64,000 nucleotides of DNA from Bradyrhizobium forestalis. GTDB lineage: Bacteria; Pseudomonadota; Alphaproteobacteria; Rhizobiales; Xanthobacteraceae. The notes under the pieces are model-generated. The model was not told the origin of the DNA. It searched no databases and worked only from the letters and a program-made list of their open reading frames with translations. Positions within the stretch are counted from its first letter, which is position 1, and each line of letters opens with the position of its first letter. Where the stretch lies: NCBI RefSeq assembly GCF_002795245.1, contig NZ_PGVG01000009.1, positions 1-64,000 on the forward strand, in the 5' to 3' direction. The position numbers and the translations under genes are program-made. This document shows positions 20,215 to 28,615 of the stretch, in pieces.

Positions 20215-22295
20215 CAGGCGGCCTTCGCCGTTTCGAGCAGGCCGCGGCGGCGCAGCAGCGCGTCCGGCTCGGGCGGGCGGCCGCGGAAGGCCTCGTAAGC
20301 GGCCTCCGGATCGACCGATCCGCCGGAAGAGTAGATGTCGTCGTGCAGGCGCTTGGCCACGGCCGGATCGAAAATGTCGCCGGCCTCCTCGAACGCGCCG
20401 AAGGCATCGGCGTCCATCACCTCCGACCACATGTAGCTGTAATAGCCCGCGGCATAGTGGTCACCGGTGAAGATGTGGCCGAACTGTGTGGGCCGGTGAC
20501 GCAGCGCGATCTCCTCGGGCATGCCGATCTTCTCCAACTCCTTCTTCTCGAAGGCGCGGACGTCCGCGGCAGCCTCGGCCGGCTGGGTGTGGAATTCGAG
20601 GTCGATCAGCGCCGAGGAGACGAACTCGACCGTGGCAAAGCCCTGGTTGAATTTTCGCGCGGCAAGGAAGCGTTGCAGCAGATCGTCGGGCAGCGGCTCA
20701 CCGGTCTGGTAGTGGCAGGCGAACTTCTGCAGCACCTCGGGCCGCTCCTGCCAGTGCTCGTAGAGCTGCGACGGCAGCTCGACGAAGTCGGTGAACACTG
20801 ACGTGCCCGACAGCGAGGGATAGGTCACGTTGGAGAGCATGCCGTGCAGGCCGTGGCCGAACTCGTGGAACAGGGTGCGGGCATCGTCGGGCGACAGCAG
20901 CGAGGGCTCGCCGCCGGCGCCCTTGGCGAAATTGCAGATGTTGAGCACCAGCGGCGCGACGTCGCCGTCGAGCTTCTGCTGGTCGCGCAGCGAGGTCATC
21001 CAGGCGCCGGAGCGCTTCGACGGCCGGGCGAAGTAGTCGCCATAGAACAGCGCCTTGTGCTTGCCGTCCGGCCCCTTCACCTCCCAGACCCGGACGTCGG
21101 GATGCCAGACCGGAATGTCCTTGCGCTCCTCGAAGGTAATGCCGAACAGGCGCGTGGCGCAGTCGAAGGCGGCGGCAATCATGTGGTCGAGCGAAAGATA
21201 GGGCTTGATCGCGGCGTCGTCGAAATTGGCGCGCTGAAGGCGCAGTTTCTCGGCGTAGAAGCGCCAGTCCCAGGGCGCGAGCTTGAAATTGCCGCCCTCT
21301 TCCGTGATCAGCGCCTGCATCTCGTCGCGGTCGGCGAGCGCGCGTGCCCTCGCCGGCTTCCAGACCCGCTCCAAGAGGCCCCGCACCGCTTCCGGCGTCT
21401 TGGCCATGGAATCTTCGAGCCGGTAGGCGGCGAAAGTCGGGTAGCCCAGAAGCTTGGCGCTCTCCTCGCGCAGCTTCAGGATCTCGACGATGGTTCCATT
21501 GTTGTCATTGGCGTTGCCGTTGTCGCCACGCGCGATGAAGGCCTTGTAGACCTTCTCGCGGAGGTCACGCCGTGCCGAGCTCTTCAGGAACGTCTCGACC
21601 GAGGAGCGCGACAGCGTGACGATGGCCTTGCCGGCCATGCCGCGCTCTTCCGCCGCAGCCTTGGCAGCGGCGACAAAGCTCTCCGGCAGGCCCTGGCGGT
21701 CGGCCTCCCCGAGCTCCATGACCCAGTCCTGCTCGTCGCCGAGCAGATGGTGGCTGAAGCCGGTGCCGAGCTGGGCCAGCCTCTCGTTGATCTCGGCCAT
21801 CCGCGCCTTGGCTTCTTCGGAGAGGCCGGCGCCGGCACGGTGGAAGCGGGTGTAGGTGCGCTCCAGCAGGCGGAGCTGCTCGGGCGAAAGACAGAGCGAG
21901 GCGCGGTTCTCGTGCAGCTGGGCGATGCGGCCGAACAGCACGGCGTTCATCATGATCGGATTCCAGTGCCGCGCCATCCGTAAGGAGACCTCCTTGTCGA
22001 TCTCCAGGATGGCCGGGTTGGAATGCGCCGAGACGAGGTCGTAGAACACCGCCGCAACCTTGCTCAGCAGCTTGCCCGAGCGCTCCAGCGCCGTGATGGT
22101 GTTGGCGAAGTCGGGCGCCGCCGGATCACTGGTGATCGCCGTGATCTCGGCGGCATGGTCCGCAAAGGCCTGCTCGAACGCCGGCAGGAAGTGCTCGGGC
22201 TTGATCTCGTCGAAGGGCGGGGTCGCAAACGGCTTCACCCAGGCCTTCAGCAGCGGGTTGGTCTCGGCGTCGGTAATTTGGCGGGATTCTGACAT
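20214..22295 (-). CDS. M3 family metallopeptidase (oligopeptidase A / dipeptidyl carboxypeptidase type)
   Basis: This 693-residue cytosolic zinc peptidase degrades short peptides, including cleaved signal peptides. The zinc motif is in TLFHEFGHGLHGML (HExxH, about residues 470-480) with the downstream glutamate helix. The C-terminal substrate-binding region (GDHYAAGYYSYMWSEVMDADAF) is also typical. Start ATG 22295 (MSESRQITD) gives the usual length; 116 extra codons upstream lack family resemblance and overlap the divergent gene. It precedes the DUF1007/NicO pair with a one-base overlap, so the three are transcribed together, although peptidase and metal transport have no obvious link. Confidence 0.95.
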   Translation of the reverse strand: MSESRQITDAETNPLLKAWVKPFATPPFDEIKPEHFLPAFEQAFADHAAEITAITSDPAAPDFANTITALERSGKLLSKVAAVFYDLVSAHSNPAILEIDKEVSLRMARHWNPIMMNAVLFGRIAQLHENRASLCLSPEQLRLLERTYTRFHRAGAGLSEEAKARMAEINERLAQLGTGFSHHLLGDEQDWVMELGEADRQGLPESFVAAAKAAAEERGMAGKAIVTLSRSSVETFLKSSARRDLREKVYKAFIARGDNGNANDNNGTIVEILKLREESAKLLGYPTFAAYRLEDSMAKTPEAVRGLLERVWKPARARALADRDEMQALITEEGGNFKLAPWDWRFYAEKLRLQRANFDDAAIKPYLSLDHMIAAAFDCATRLFGITFEERKDIPVWHPDVRVWEVKGPDGKHKALFYGDYFARPSKRSGAWMTSLRDQQKLDGDVAPLVLNICNFAKGAGGEPSLLSPDDARTLFHEFGHGLHGMLSNVTYPSLSGTSVFTDFVELPSQLYEHWQERPEVLQKFACHYQTGEPLPDDLLQRFLAARKFNQGFATVEFVSSALIDLEFHTQPAEAAADVRAFEKKELEKIGMPEEIALRHRPTQFGHIFTGDHYAAGYYSYMWSEVMDADAFGAFEEAGDIFDPAVAKRLHDDIYSSGGSVDPEAAYEAFRGRPPEPDALLRRRGLLETAKAA

Positions 22296-22431
22296 CACAA
22301 GTCCGGTTTTCGTGGCTCGATTGTTGCGGCCAGCTATAGCACGCGATGGGGCTTTTTTGGGCCATTTGCCCTTGCTCCCGGCCGCCTTTTCGGGGAGATT
22401 GCGGCCCTCGAAGTCAGGACCCCTGAGCCCC

Positions 22432-22686
22432 ATGAACGCGCCTTCTTCCTCGTCCCGCCAGATCGTCTGGCCCAGCGTCATCACCGTCATCAGCGCCGCC
22501 ATCCTGATCGGCGCCGAGGTGTTCGGCGCGGCGTTTGCCGGCGGCTGGGCGCTCGCGATCCTGTTCGGTCTCGGAGACCAGGGCGCGCACATCCTCCAAG
22601 CCGTGTTGTTCACACTCGGCGTGCTCGTGATGACCGCCTTCATCCGCGGCGCTCAGCGCGTCGAGCCCTTCACGAAGCGCGGCTGA
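22432..22686 (+). CDS. Small two-helix membrane protein
   Basis: The 84-residue protein has two hydrophobic stretches (VITVISAAILIGAEVFGAAFAGGWALAILF and ILQAVLFTLGVLVMTAFI) separated by a short polar loop, and short soluble ends. I do not recognise a characterised family; similar small proteins appear conserved in this lineage (inference). It is divergent from the M3 peptidase gene with a 136-base gap. The ATG at 22432 has no strong ribosome binding site. Confidence 0.65.
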   Translation: MNAPSSSSRQIVWPSVITVISAAILIGAEVFGAAFAGGWALAILFGLGDQGAHILQAVLFTLGVLVMTAFIRGAQRVEPFTKRG

Positions 22687-23359
22687 CGCTTCTCGCGCGC
22701 GAGCAACACGCGCTGTGCATTGAAAACTTAACGCGCGTTCATCTTCCGCGTCGCTCGCGCAACACTGCGCAAGCAGATGTTAGGCAATTCTGTTCTCAGC
22801 CTAAAAAAATTCTTGCGAACCAGAGTCAAAACGCTTATGTGCGGACTTGCCCAATTTCGCACGTGCCTGTGGTCGTGTGTCAGTCGGTAGGTATCCGGAC
22901 AAGAGGCCGGACAGCCGCCAAGGGGTGAAGAAGCCGAGGGGCTCTTCGGAAGTGCGGAAGTCGAGACTGCAGAGTCGAGCGACCGAAGCAAACCCGAAGC
23001 GTCCAGCATCTCTCTCAAAGAGATGCCATGTCGAAGGTGACTTCGCTCTTTGCAACCGTGACTGGCAGCCGGAGGCGAACCGGCGCACCCCGCTCTCAAC
23101 GGGGGACGCGACTTAAAGCAACGACGGATCGGGCTTTTTTGGTCTCTACCGGCAGTCCAACGCCGGCGCGGGCTACTGAAAAGGCTTGTCCTTCATTGCC
23201 AGGTGTGCGGGCGGGAATCTCTCCCAACCAATCCACGGCAGCACAGTCTGGTTTGAGTTTTTTGTCCTCAACGCGCCTCCATCGCGCGGTGTGGCCGAAG
23301 CGCTCTCATCAGACGTCACGTTGATACGGCTCCCGTCGCTGGGACCGTTGGAGAGTGCC
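22687..23359 (+). other. Long gene-free leader region upstream of ornithine decarboxylase
   Basis: The 673 bases contain no convincing long gene. The first 150 bases are A/T-rich and probably carry the promoter. The rest is the structured leader described separately. Between about 23141 and 23359 I see no further feature. Confidence 0.6.
22850..23145 (+). promoter_or_regulatory. speF leader: Probable speF-type leader RNA
   Basis: A leader RNA named speF was found by comparative genomics upstream of ornithine decarboxylase genes in alphaproteobacteria. This region sits in that place and is rich in short inverted pairs. Examples are GTCGAGACTGCAGAGTCGAG around 22960-22980, GCCGG/CCGGC (23068-23072/23080-23084) and CCCCG/CGGGG (23088-23092/23100-23104), ending in GGGCTTTTTT at 23131-23140. 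The identification rests on position and memory of the motif; a covariance search was not possible. Ligand or mechanism is not established. Confidence 0.55.
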
Positions 23360-24502
23360 ATGACCGAACGTATCCAGGAATTCCTGCGCAACCGCCGCAA
23401 GGATGGCCTCGACACCGAGCCGTGCCTCGTCGTCGACCTCGAGGTCGTGCGCGACAATTACCAGAGCTTCGCCAAGGCGCTGCCCGACAGCCGCGTGTTC
23501 TACGCCGTCAAGGCGAACCCGGCGCCGGAAGTGCTGGCCCTGCTCGCGTCCATGGGCTCCTGCTTCGACACCGCGACCGTCGCGGAGATCGAGATGGCGC
23601 TGGCCGCGGGTGCGACGCCCGACCGCATCTCCTTCGGCAACACGATCAAGAAGGAGCGCGACATCGCGCGCGCCTTCGCGCTCGGCATCCGGCTGTTCGC
23701 GGTCGACTGCGCCGCCGAGGTCGAGAAGGTCGCCCGTGCCGCGCCGGCTGCGAAGGTGTTCTGCCGCATCCTCTATGACTGCGCCGGCGCCGAGTGGCCG
23801 CTGTCGCGCAAGTTCGGCTGCGACCCGGAAATGGCGGTCGAGGTGCTCGACGCTGCCAAGCGCCTGGGCCTGGAGCCGTGCGGCATCTCCTTCCATGTCG
23901 GCTCGCAGCAGCGCAAGGTGAAGGCGTGGGACCGCGCGCTGGCGATGGCCTCGCAGGTGTTCCGCGACTGCGCCGAGCGCGGCATCAACCTCACCATGGT
24001 CAACATGGGGGGCGGCTTCCCGACCAAGTACCTGAAGGACGTGCCGCCGGTGGTGACCTACGGCCGCTCGATCTTCCGCGCGCTGCGCAAGCACTTCGGC
24101 AACCAGATCCCGGAGACCATCATCGAGCCGGGCCGCGGCATGGTGGGCAACGCCGGCGTCATCGAATCCGAGGTCGTGCTGATCTCGAAGAAGAGCGACG
24201 AGGACGAGGTGCGCTGGGTGTACCTGGACATCGGCAAGTTCGGCGGTCTCGCCGAGACCATGGACGAGTCGATCCGCTACGCCATCCGCACCCGTCACGA
24301 CGGCGCGGACATGACGCCGTGCGTGCTCGCAGGTCCGACCTGCGACAGCGCCGACGTGCTGTACGAGAAGACCCCGTATCCGCTTCCCGTGACGCTCGAG
24401 ATCGGCGACAAGGTGCTGATCGAAGGCACCGGGGCCTATACGTCGACCTACTCGTCGGTGGCGTTCAACGGCATTCCGCCGCTGAAGACCTACCACATCT
24501 GA
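23360..24502 (+). CDS. Ornithine decarboxylase, type III-fold (alanine racemase-like)
   Basis: This PLP enzyme decarboxylates ornithine to putrescine and feeds homospermidine synthesis. The 380-residue protein has the group IV decarboxylase layout: the PLP lysine is Lys51 in YAVKANP, His179 (FHVGSQ) and the glycine loop 217-219 (GGGFPTKY) contact the phosphate. EPGRG at 256-260 also lines the cofactor, and Cys328-Asp329 in AGPTCDSAD act from the neighbouring subunit. Some relatives also accept lysine. ATG 23360 follows GGAGAG. It is the first gene of a polyamine block and is probably regulated through the leader RNA. Confidence 0.93.
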   Translation: MTERIQEFLRNRRKDGLDTEPCLVVDLEVVRDNYQSFAKALPDSRVFYAVKANPAPEVLALLASMGSCFDTATVAEIEMALAAGATPDRISFGNTIKKERDIARAFALGIRLFAVDCAAEVEKVARAAPAAKVFCRILYDCAGAEWPLSRKFGCDPEMAVEVLDAAKRLGLEPCGISFHVGSQQRKVKAWDRALAMASQVFRDCAERGINLTMVNMGGGFPTKYLKDVPPVVTYGRSIFRALRKHFGNQIPETIIEPGRGMVGNAGVIESEVVLISKKSDEDEVRWVYLDIGKFGGLAETMDESIRYAIRTRHDGADMTPCVLAGPTCDSADVLYEKTPYPLPVTLEIGDKVLIEGTGAYTSTYSSVAFNGIPPLKTYHI

Positions 24503-24533
24503 TCCGCCTCTCTGTCTGAGGCCTGACGAACCC

Positions 24534-24555
24534 GGGAGCCGGCTTGCCGGCTCCC
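24534..24555 (+). terminator. Hairpin after ornithine decarboxylase
   Basis: A perfect 9-bp stem GGGAGCCGG/CCGGCTCCC with loop CTTG lies 32 bases after the stop codon. Only a short, interrupted T stretch follows, so termination may be partial or factor-assisted. Confidence 0.6.
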
Positions 24556-24632
24556 TTCCCGACATTGCCATTCTGACGACGCTCGAGTCCGCGTGCCCTT
24601 GGCGCACGGATTCAAGCGGGGACTGACGTGCC

Positions 24633-25220
24633 ATGACTGCTCCTCGGAAGCCACAACTCGCCCTCACCTCGAAAGCCGCTCCGTTCGCGATCCGTGCGGA
24701 ACGTGCTGTCGACGTCGCCGTCCGTGAAGCGCTGCTGGATGCCTGCTTTGGCGAAAACCGCCATGACCGCACCTGCCAGCGCCTGCGCGACGGACGTGCA
24801 CCTGCCGCAGGCCTTGCCCTGTCGGCGATGCGTGAGGGCAAGCTCGTGGGAACCGTGCGGCTGTGGCATGTCAGCGCCGGAGGCAGGCCCGCTCTGGTCC
24901 TTGGACCGCTGGCGGTGGACCCTGCCTGCCGCGAGCTCGGGATCGGCGCCGCGCTGATGCATCAAGCGCTGGCCGCCGCCCGGGCGCGCGGGCATGAAGC
25001 CGTGATCCTGCTCGGCGATGCCCCCTATTACGCGCGCTTCGGCTTCTCGACCGAGAAGACGGCCGAGCTGTCGCTGCCCGGCCCATTCGAGCGCGACCGC
25101 CTGCTGGCGATCGAGTTCGCCGAAGGTGCGCTGGATGGGGCCGCAGGGATGATCGTGCCGACCGGTGCGGCCTTGCCCAAACGGAGGTCGGTTCGCGCCC
25201 TCCAGGCGCACGCGGCCTAA
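24633..25220 (+). CDS. GNAT family N-acetyltransferase
   Basis: The 195-residue protein is a GCN5-related acetyltransferase. Strand 4 and the acetyl-CoA P-loop are in VLGPLAVDPACRELGIGAAL (about 90-110), followed by the helix HQALAAARARGHEAVILLGD and the typical YYARFGF segment. It resembles the YhbS-type GNAT proteins. Placed between ornithine decarboxylase and a RidA gene, it could acetylate a polyamine or related amine, but this is only inferred from context. ATG 24633 follows GGGGACTGACG. Confidence 0.85.
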   Translation: MTAPRKPQLALTSKAAPFAIRAERAVDVAVREALLDACFGENRHDRTCQRLRDGRAPAAGLALSAMREGKLVGTVRLWHVSAGGRPALVLGPLAVDPACRELGIGAALMHQALAAARARGHEAVILLGDAPYYARFGFSTEKTAELSLPGPFERDRLLAIEFAEGALDGAAGMIVPTGAALPKRRSVRALQAHAA

Positions 25221-25366
25221 CGGATCGCTCTGATAGCGAAGGCCGAAGGCCGCATGGAGCGGCAACGCTCCGCTGCGCCTGCGCCAAGCCCTTTCCTTTG
25301 GGGTTGCACAGGCGCCGGAAACGCCCTTTAACCCCGCAAAACACCCTTCTGTCGAGGTCCCTGACC

Positions 25367-25756
25367 ATGTCCCGTCGCCTGATCTCCACCGGCTCTCCCC
25401 TCGAGAAGACGGTCGGCTATAGCCGCGCCGTGATCGACGGCGAGTTCGCCTTCGTCGCGGGAACAACCGGCTACGACTACACCACGATGACGATGCCGGC
25501 CGATGTCACGAGCCAGTCACGCAACTGCTTCAAGACCATCGCAGCCGCCCTGAAGGAGGGCGGATTCGAGATGGCCGATATCGTCCGCGCGACCTACTAC
25601 GTCACCGACGCCAGCTACATCGATGCCCACTTCGCCGTCTGCGGCGAGGTTCTCGGTGACATCAGGCCGGCTGCGACCTTGCTGGTCGTCAGCGCCCTCG
25701 CCAAGCCCGAGATGAAGGTCGAGATCGAAGTCACCGCCAAGCGCCGCAGCATCTGA
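25367..25756 (+). CDS. RidA family (YjgF/UK114) protein
   Basis: The 129-residue protein is of the RidA superfamily, trimeric enzymes that hydrolyse reactive enamines/imines released by PLP enzymes. Visible family features are FVAGTTGYD, the SRNCFKTIAAALKEGGF helix, DIVRATYYVTD and IRPAATLLVV. The arginine that binds the carboxylate in true RidA lies in IRPA. Its place between two genes of polyamine synthesis, one of which is PLP-dependent, fits a clean-up role. The start at 25367 gives the normal length; a 146-base gap separates it from the GNAT gene. Confidence 0.9.
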   Translation: MSRRLISTGSPLEKTVGYSRAVIDGEFAFVAGTTGYDYTTMTMPADVTSQSRNCFKTIAAALKEGGFEMADIVRATYYVTDASYIDAHFAVCGEVLGDIRPAATLLVVSALAKPEMKVEIEVTAKRRSI

Positions 25757-25820
25757 CAAGCGCCGCAGCGCCTGATCCACACACCCTTTGTCCGCCAGCA
25801 CGTTCCGGAGAAACCATCCC

Positions 25821-27263
25821 ATGAGCCCTCCCTCGCAGATCTACGCGAAGATCACCGGCCCCATCGTCATGGTCGGCTTCGGCTCCATCGGCAAAGGCAC
25901 GCTGCCGCTAATCGAGCGGCATCTCGACTATGACAAGTCGCGCATCACCGTGCTCGATCCCAAGGACGAGGGCCGCAAGGCGCTTTGCGAGAAGCACAAT
26001 GTCCGCTTCATCCAGAAGGGCCTGACCAAGGACAATTATCGCGAGGTGCTGACCCCGCTGCTCACCGAGGGCGGCGGCCAGGGCTTTTGCGTCAATCTCT
26101 CGGTCGATACCGGCTCAACCGACATCATGGAGCTCTGCAACGAGCTCGGCGCGCTCTACATCGACACCGTCAACGAGCCCTGGCTCGGCTTCTATTTCGA
26201 CGCGTCGAAGGGCCCGGAAGCGCGCTCCAACTACGCGCTGCGCGAAGTGACGCTGGCCGCCAAGAAGGCCCGCTCCGCCGGCTCGACCACGGCCGTCTCC
26301 TGCTGCGGCGCCAATCCCGGCATGGTCTCCTTCTTCGTCAAGCAGGCGCTGCTCAATGTCGCCGCTGATCTGAAGCTCAATGCCCCCAGGCCAAAGACCA
26401 AGGCCGAATGGGCGGATTTGATGCGGCAGGCCGGCATCAAGGGCATCCACATCGCCGAACGCGACACCCAGCGCTCGAAGAAGCCGAAGGAGCCCGATGT
26501 CTTCGTCAACACCTGGTCGGTGGAAGGTTTTCTGTCGGAAGGCGTGCAGCCGTCCGAGCTCGGCTGGGGCACCCATGAAAAATGGATGCCCGAGAATGCG
26601 CGGACCCACGAGGCCGGCTGCGGCGCCGCCATCTATCTGATGCAGCCCGGCGCCAACACGCGCGTGCGCACCTGGTGCCCGACCCGCGGGGCCCAGTATG
26701 GCTTCCTCGTCACCCACAATGAGTCGATCTCGATCGCCGATTATTTCACCGTGCGCGACGCGTCGGGCAAGGCGATCTACCGGCCGACCTGCCACTATGC
26801 CTATCATCCGGCCGATGATGCCGTGCTGTCCCTGCATGAAATGTTCGGCCGCGCCGGGAAGATGCAGGAGAAGCACCACATCCTCGACGAGAACGAGATC
26901 GTCGACGGCATCGACGAGCTCGGCGTGCTGCTGTTCGGCCATGACAAGAATGCCTATTGGTACGGCTCGCAGCTCTCCATCGAGGAGACCCGCGAGCTCG
27001 CGCCCTATCAGAACGCCACCGGCCTGCAGGTGACCTCCGCCGTGCTCGGCGGCATGGTGTGGGCGCTGGAGAACCCGAACGAAGGCATCGTCGAAGCCGA
27101 CGAGATGGACTTCGATCGCCTCTTGGAAATCCAGCTGCCGTATCTCGGCCCGGTGAAGGGCTTCTACACCGACTGGACGCCGCTGACCGATCGTCCGGGA
27201 CTGTTTCCGGAGGACATCGATACGAGCGATCCCTGGCAGTTCCGGAATATTCTGGTGCGGTGA
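25821..27263 (+). CDS. hss: Homospermidine synthase
   Basis: This NAD-dependent enzyme condenses two putrescines (or putrescine and spermidine) to sym-homospermidine, the main long polyamine of many rhizobia. The 480-residue length equals the Blastochloris viridis enzyme family. A Rossmann motif opens the protein (VMVGFGSIGKGTLPL, about 14-28). The conserved VNLSVDTGSTDIMELC, DTVNEPW and CCGANPGMVS segments line the active site. ATG 25821 has CGGAG 12 bases upstream. It receives putrescine from the decarboxylase three genes upstream, which makes the block a complete ornithine-to-homospermidine route. Confidence 0.95.
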   Translation: MSPPSQIYAKITGPIVMVGFGSIGKGTLPLIERHLDYDKSRITVLDPKDEGRKALCEKHNVRFIQKGLTKDNYREVLTPLLTEGGGQGFCVNLSVDTGSTDIMELCNELGALYIDTVNEPWLGFYFDASKGPEARSNYALREVTLAAKKARSAGSTTAVSCCGANPGMVSFFVKQALLNVAADLKLNAPRPKTKAEWADLMRQAGIKGIHIAERDTQRSKKPKEPDVFVNTWSVEGFLSEGVQPSELGWGTHEKWMPENARTHEAGCGAAIYLMQPGANTRVRTWCPTRGAQYGFLVTHNESISIADYFTVRDASGKAIYRPTCHYAYHPADDAVLSLHEMFGRAGKMQEKHHILDENEIVDGIDELGVLLFGHDKNAYWYGSQLSIEETRELAPYQNATGLQVTSAVLGGMVWALENPNEGIVEADEMDFDRLLEIQLPYLGPVKGFYTDWTPLTDRPGLFPEDIDTSDPWQFRNILVR

Positions 27264-27292
27264 GGCGCGACACGTCTCGCCTCACCCACCGC

Positions 27293-27396
27293 CGTCATGC
27301 CCCGCGCAGGCGGGGCATCCAGTACGCCGCGGCGGTCGTGATTGAACCGAGATGCTGGTGATTACTGGATCGTCCGCCTTCGCGGACGATGACACT
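27293..27396. repeat. Mosaic palindromic repeat, family B, copy 2
   Basis: GTCATGCCCCGCGCAGGCGG (left hairpin) and TCGTCCGCCTTCGCGGACGA (right hairpin) flank TCCAGTACGCCGCGGCG, GTGATTGAA and TTACTGGAT. The core matches the copy at 9636-9741 but the hairpin sequences are shuffled, hence 'mosaic'. It separates converging genes. Confidence 0.7.
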
Positions 27397-27428
27397 GAGT
27401 GTGTGGCTGGGAGCGTGCGCCGACCGCC

Positions 27429-27776
27429 CTACTTCTTCTCGATCGGCGGCGCGATCTTCTCGGGCGGCGCCTGCGGCAATGCCGGCTTAGCGGCACCCGC
27501 CGCGCCCTGCGTCTGGGAATCGGGCCGCGCGGGCTCAGGCGCCGGGGTGGTCGGCCGGTCGCCGCCGGGCTTGGACTCCGCGGGTGTCTTACCTTGATCG
27601 TCGGACGGGGTGCCCTGAAGCGGCGGCGTCCCCTGCGCCATCTCCATCCGGCTTTCGGCGCGGATTTGCGCGAGCGATATCACCGACACCACGACGCCTG
27701 CTGCGAACAGCGCAGCGGCAATTGCCAGATCGAGCTTCAGTCTGCGCTTGTCATCCCGGCCGGGCATATCGATCAC
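27429..27776 (-). CDS. Small membrane-anchored proline-rich protein
   Basis: The 115-residue protein has a basic N-terminus (GRDDKRRLKL), one membrane helix (DLAIAAALFAAGVVVSVISLAQI, about 16-38) and a periplasmic tail of Pro, Ala, Gln and Lys residues likely to be disordered. I do not recognise a family. It lies 92 bases downstream of mgtC-like and could be its last companion, but the gap leaves this open. Confidence 0.6.
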   Translation of the reverse strand: MIDMPGRDDKRRLKLDLAIAAALFAAGVVVSVISLAQIRAESRMEMAQGTPPLQGTPSDDQGKTPAESKPGGDRPTTPAPEPARPDSQTQGAAGAAKPALPQAPPEKIAPPIEKK

Positions 27777-27868
27777 CGCCTTTGTCCACCGGGATCAACG
27801 AAACTGGGGCGCGCCGGTTCCGAACGGACAGGGCAGGAACCGCCTCCTCGCGCGCCAAAACGCCGCCC

Positions 27869-28585
27869 TCACTCGGTCGTGCTGACCTCCCAGGTCGCGT
27901 GGCGCACGCCCGGCAAATGCTGGAGATCAGTCGCCACCGCGTTCAGCTCATTCGGGTCGACCGCGGTCGCGACCAGCTTTGCGGCGATCTCCAGGATGTC
28001 GTCGCCGATTTCGGCCACGTCGATATCAGCCACCGAATATTTCGCGATCTCGAGCTTCTCGACGAGCCGGTCGCGCATGTCCGGAAGAGCATCGGCCGCA
28101 ACCGCAAGCTTGAAATAGTAGGTTGCCTCCAGTGCCTTCTCATTGAGCGGGATGCGGTTGATCGCATTGACCAGCGGGCGCAGCATGGTGTTGCCGGCAA
28201 TCACGAACACGGTGAGCGCGGCCGCCTGCGCGATCATGTCGGCGCCGGCGCAGGAGCCGACCGCAGCCGACGCCCACAGCGTCGCCGCGGTGTTGAGGCC
28301 GCGGACGTCCATGCCCTGCTTCATGATGACGCCGGCTCCCAGGAAGCCGATGCCGGACACGACATAAGCGATCACACGCACCGCGCCGTCCGCGCCTGCC
28401 AAATTCATGGCGAGATCGACGAAGGCGGCAGCGCCGACCGCGACCAGCACGTTGGTGCGCAGGCCGGCGGTGCGCTGGCGGTATTGCCGCTCGGCACCGA
28501 TCAGCGTGCCCAGCACGAAGGCTGTGGTCAGGCTGACCAGCGTGTCGGCGAAATCCGCAAGCTGGAAGGTCGTCAGGAACCGCAT
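27869..28585 (-). CDS. MgtC/SapB family membrane protein
   Basis: The 238-residue protein has an N-terminal MgtC domain of about five helices (residues 10-140) with the signature LGTLIGAERQYRQRTAGLRTN (partly quoted here by position 25-45) and the GIGFLGAGVIMKQG motif. A C-terminal ACT-like soluble domain follows (about 150-238). MgtC proteins modulate the F-type ATP synthase or transporters during Mg limitation and help survival in hosts; others act on different ions. It lies 30 bases after the WD40 gene at the end of the zinc operon, which suggests a divalent-metal context. Confidence 0.88.
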   Translation of the reverse strand: MRFLTTFQLADFADTLVSLTTAFVLGTLIGAERQYRQRTAGLRTNVLVAVGAAAFVDLAMNLAGADGAVRVIAYVVSGIGFLGAGVIMKQGMDVRGLNTAATLWASAAVGSCAGADMIAQAAALTVFVIAGNTMLRPLVNAINRIPLNEKALEATYYFKLAVAADALPDMRDRLVEKLEIAKYSVADIDVAEIGDDILEIAAKLVATAVDPNELNAVATDLQHLPGVRHATWEVSTTE

Positions 28586-28615
28586 GTTTTCCTATACGGC
28601 CGGAACCATGACGAA

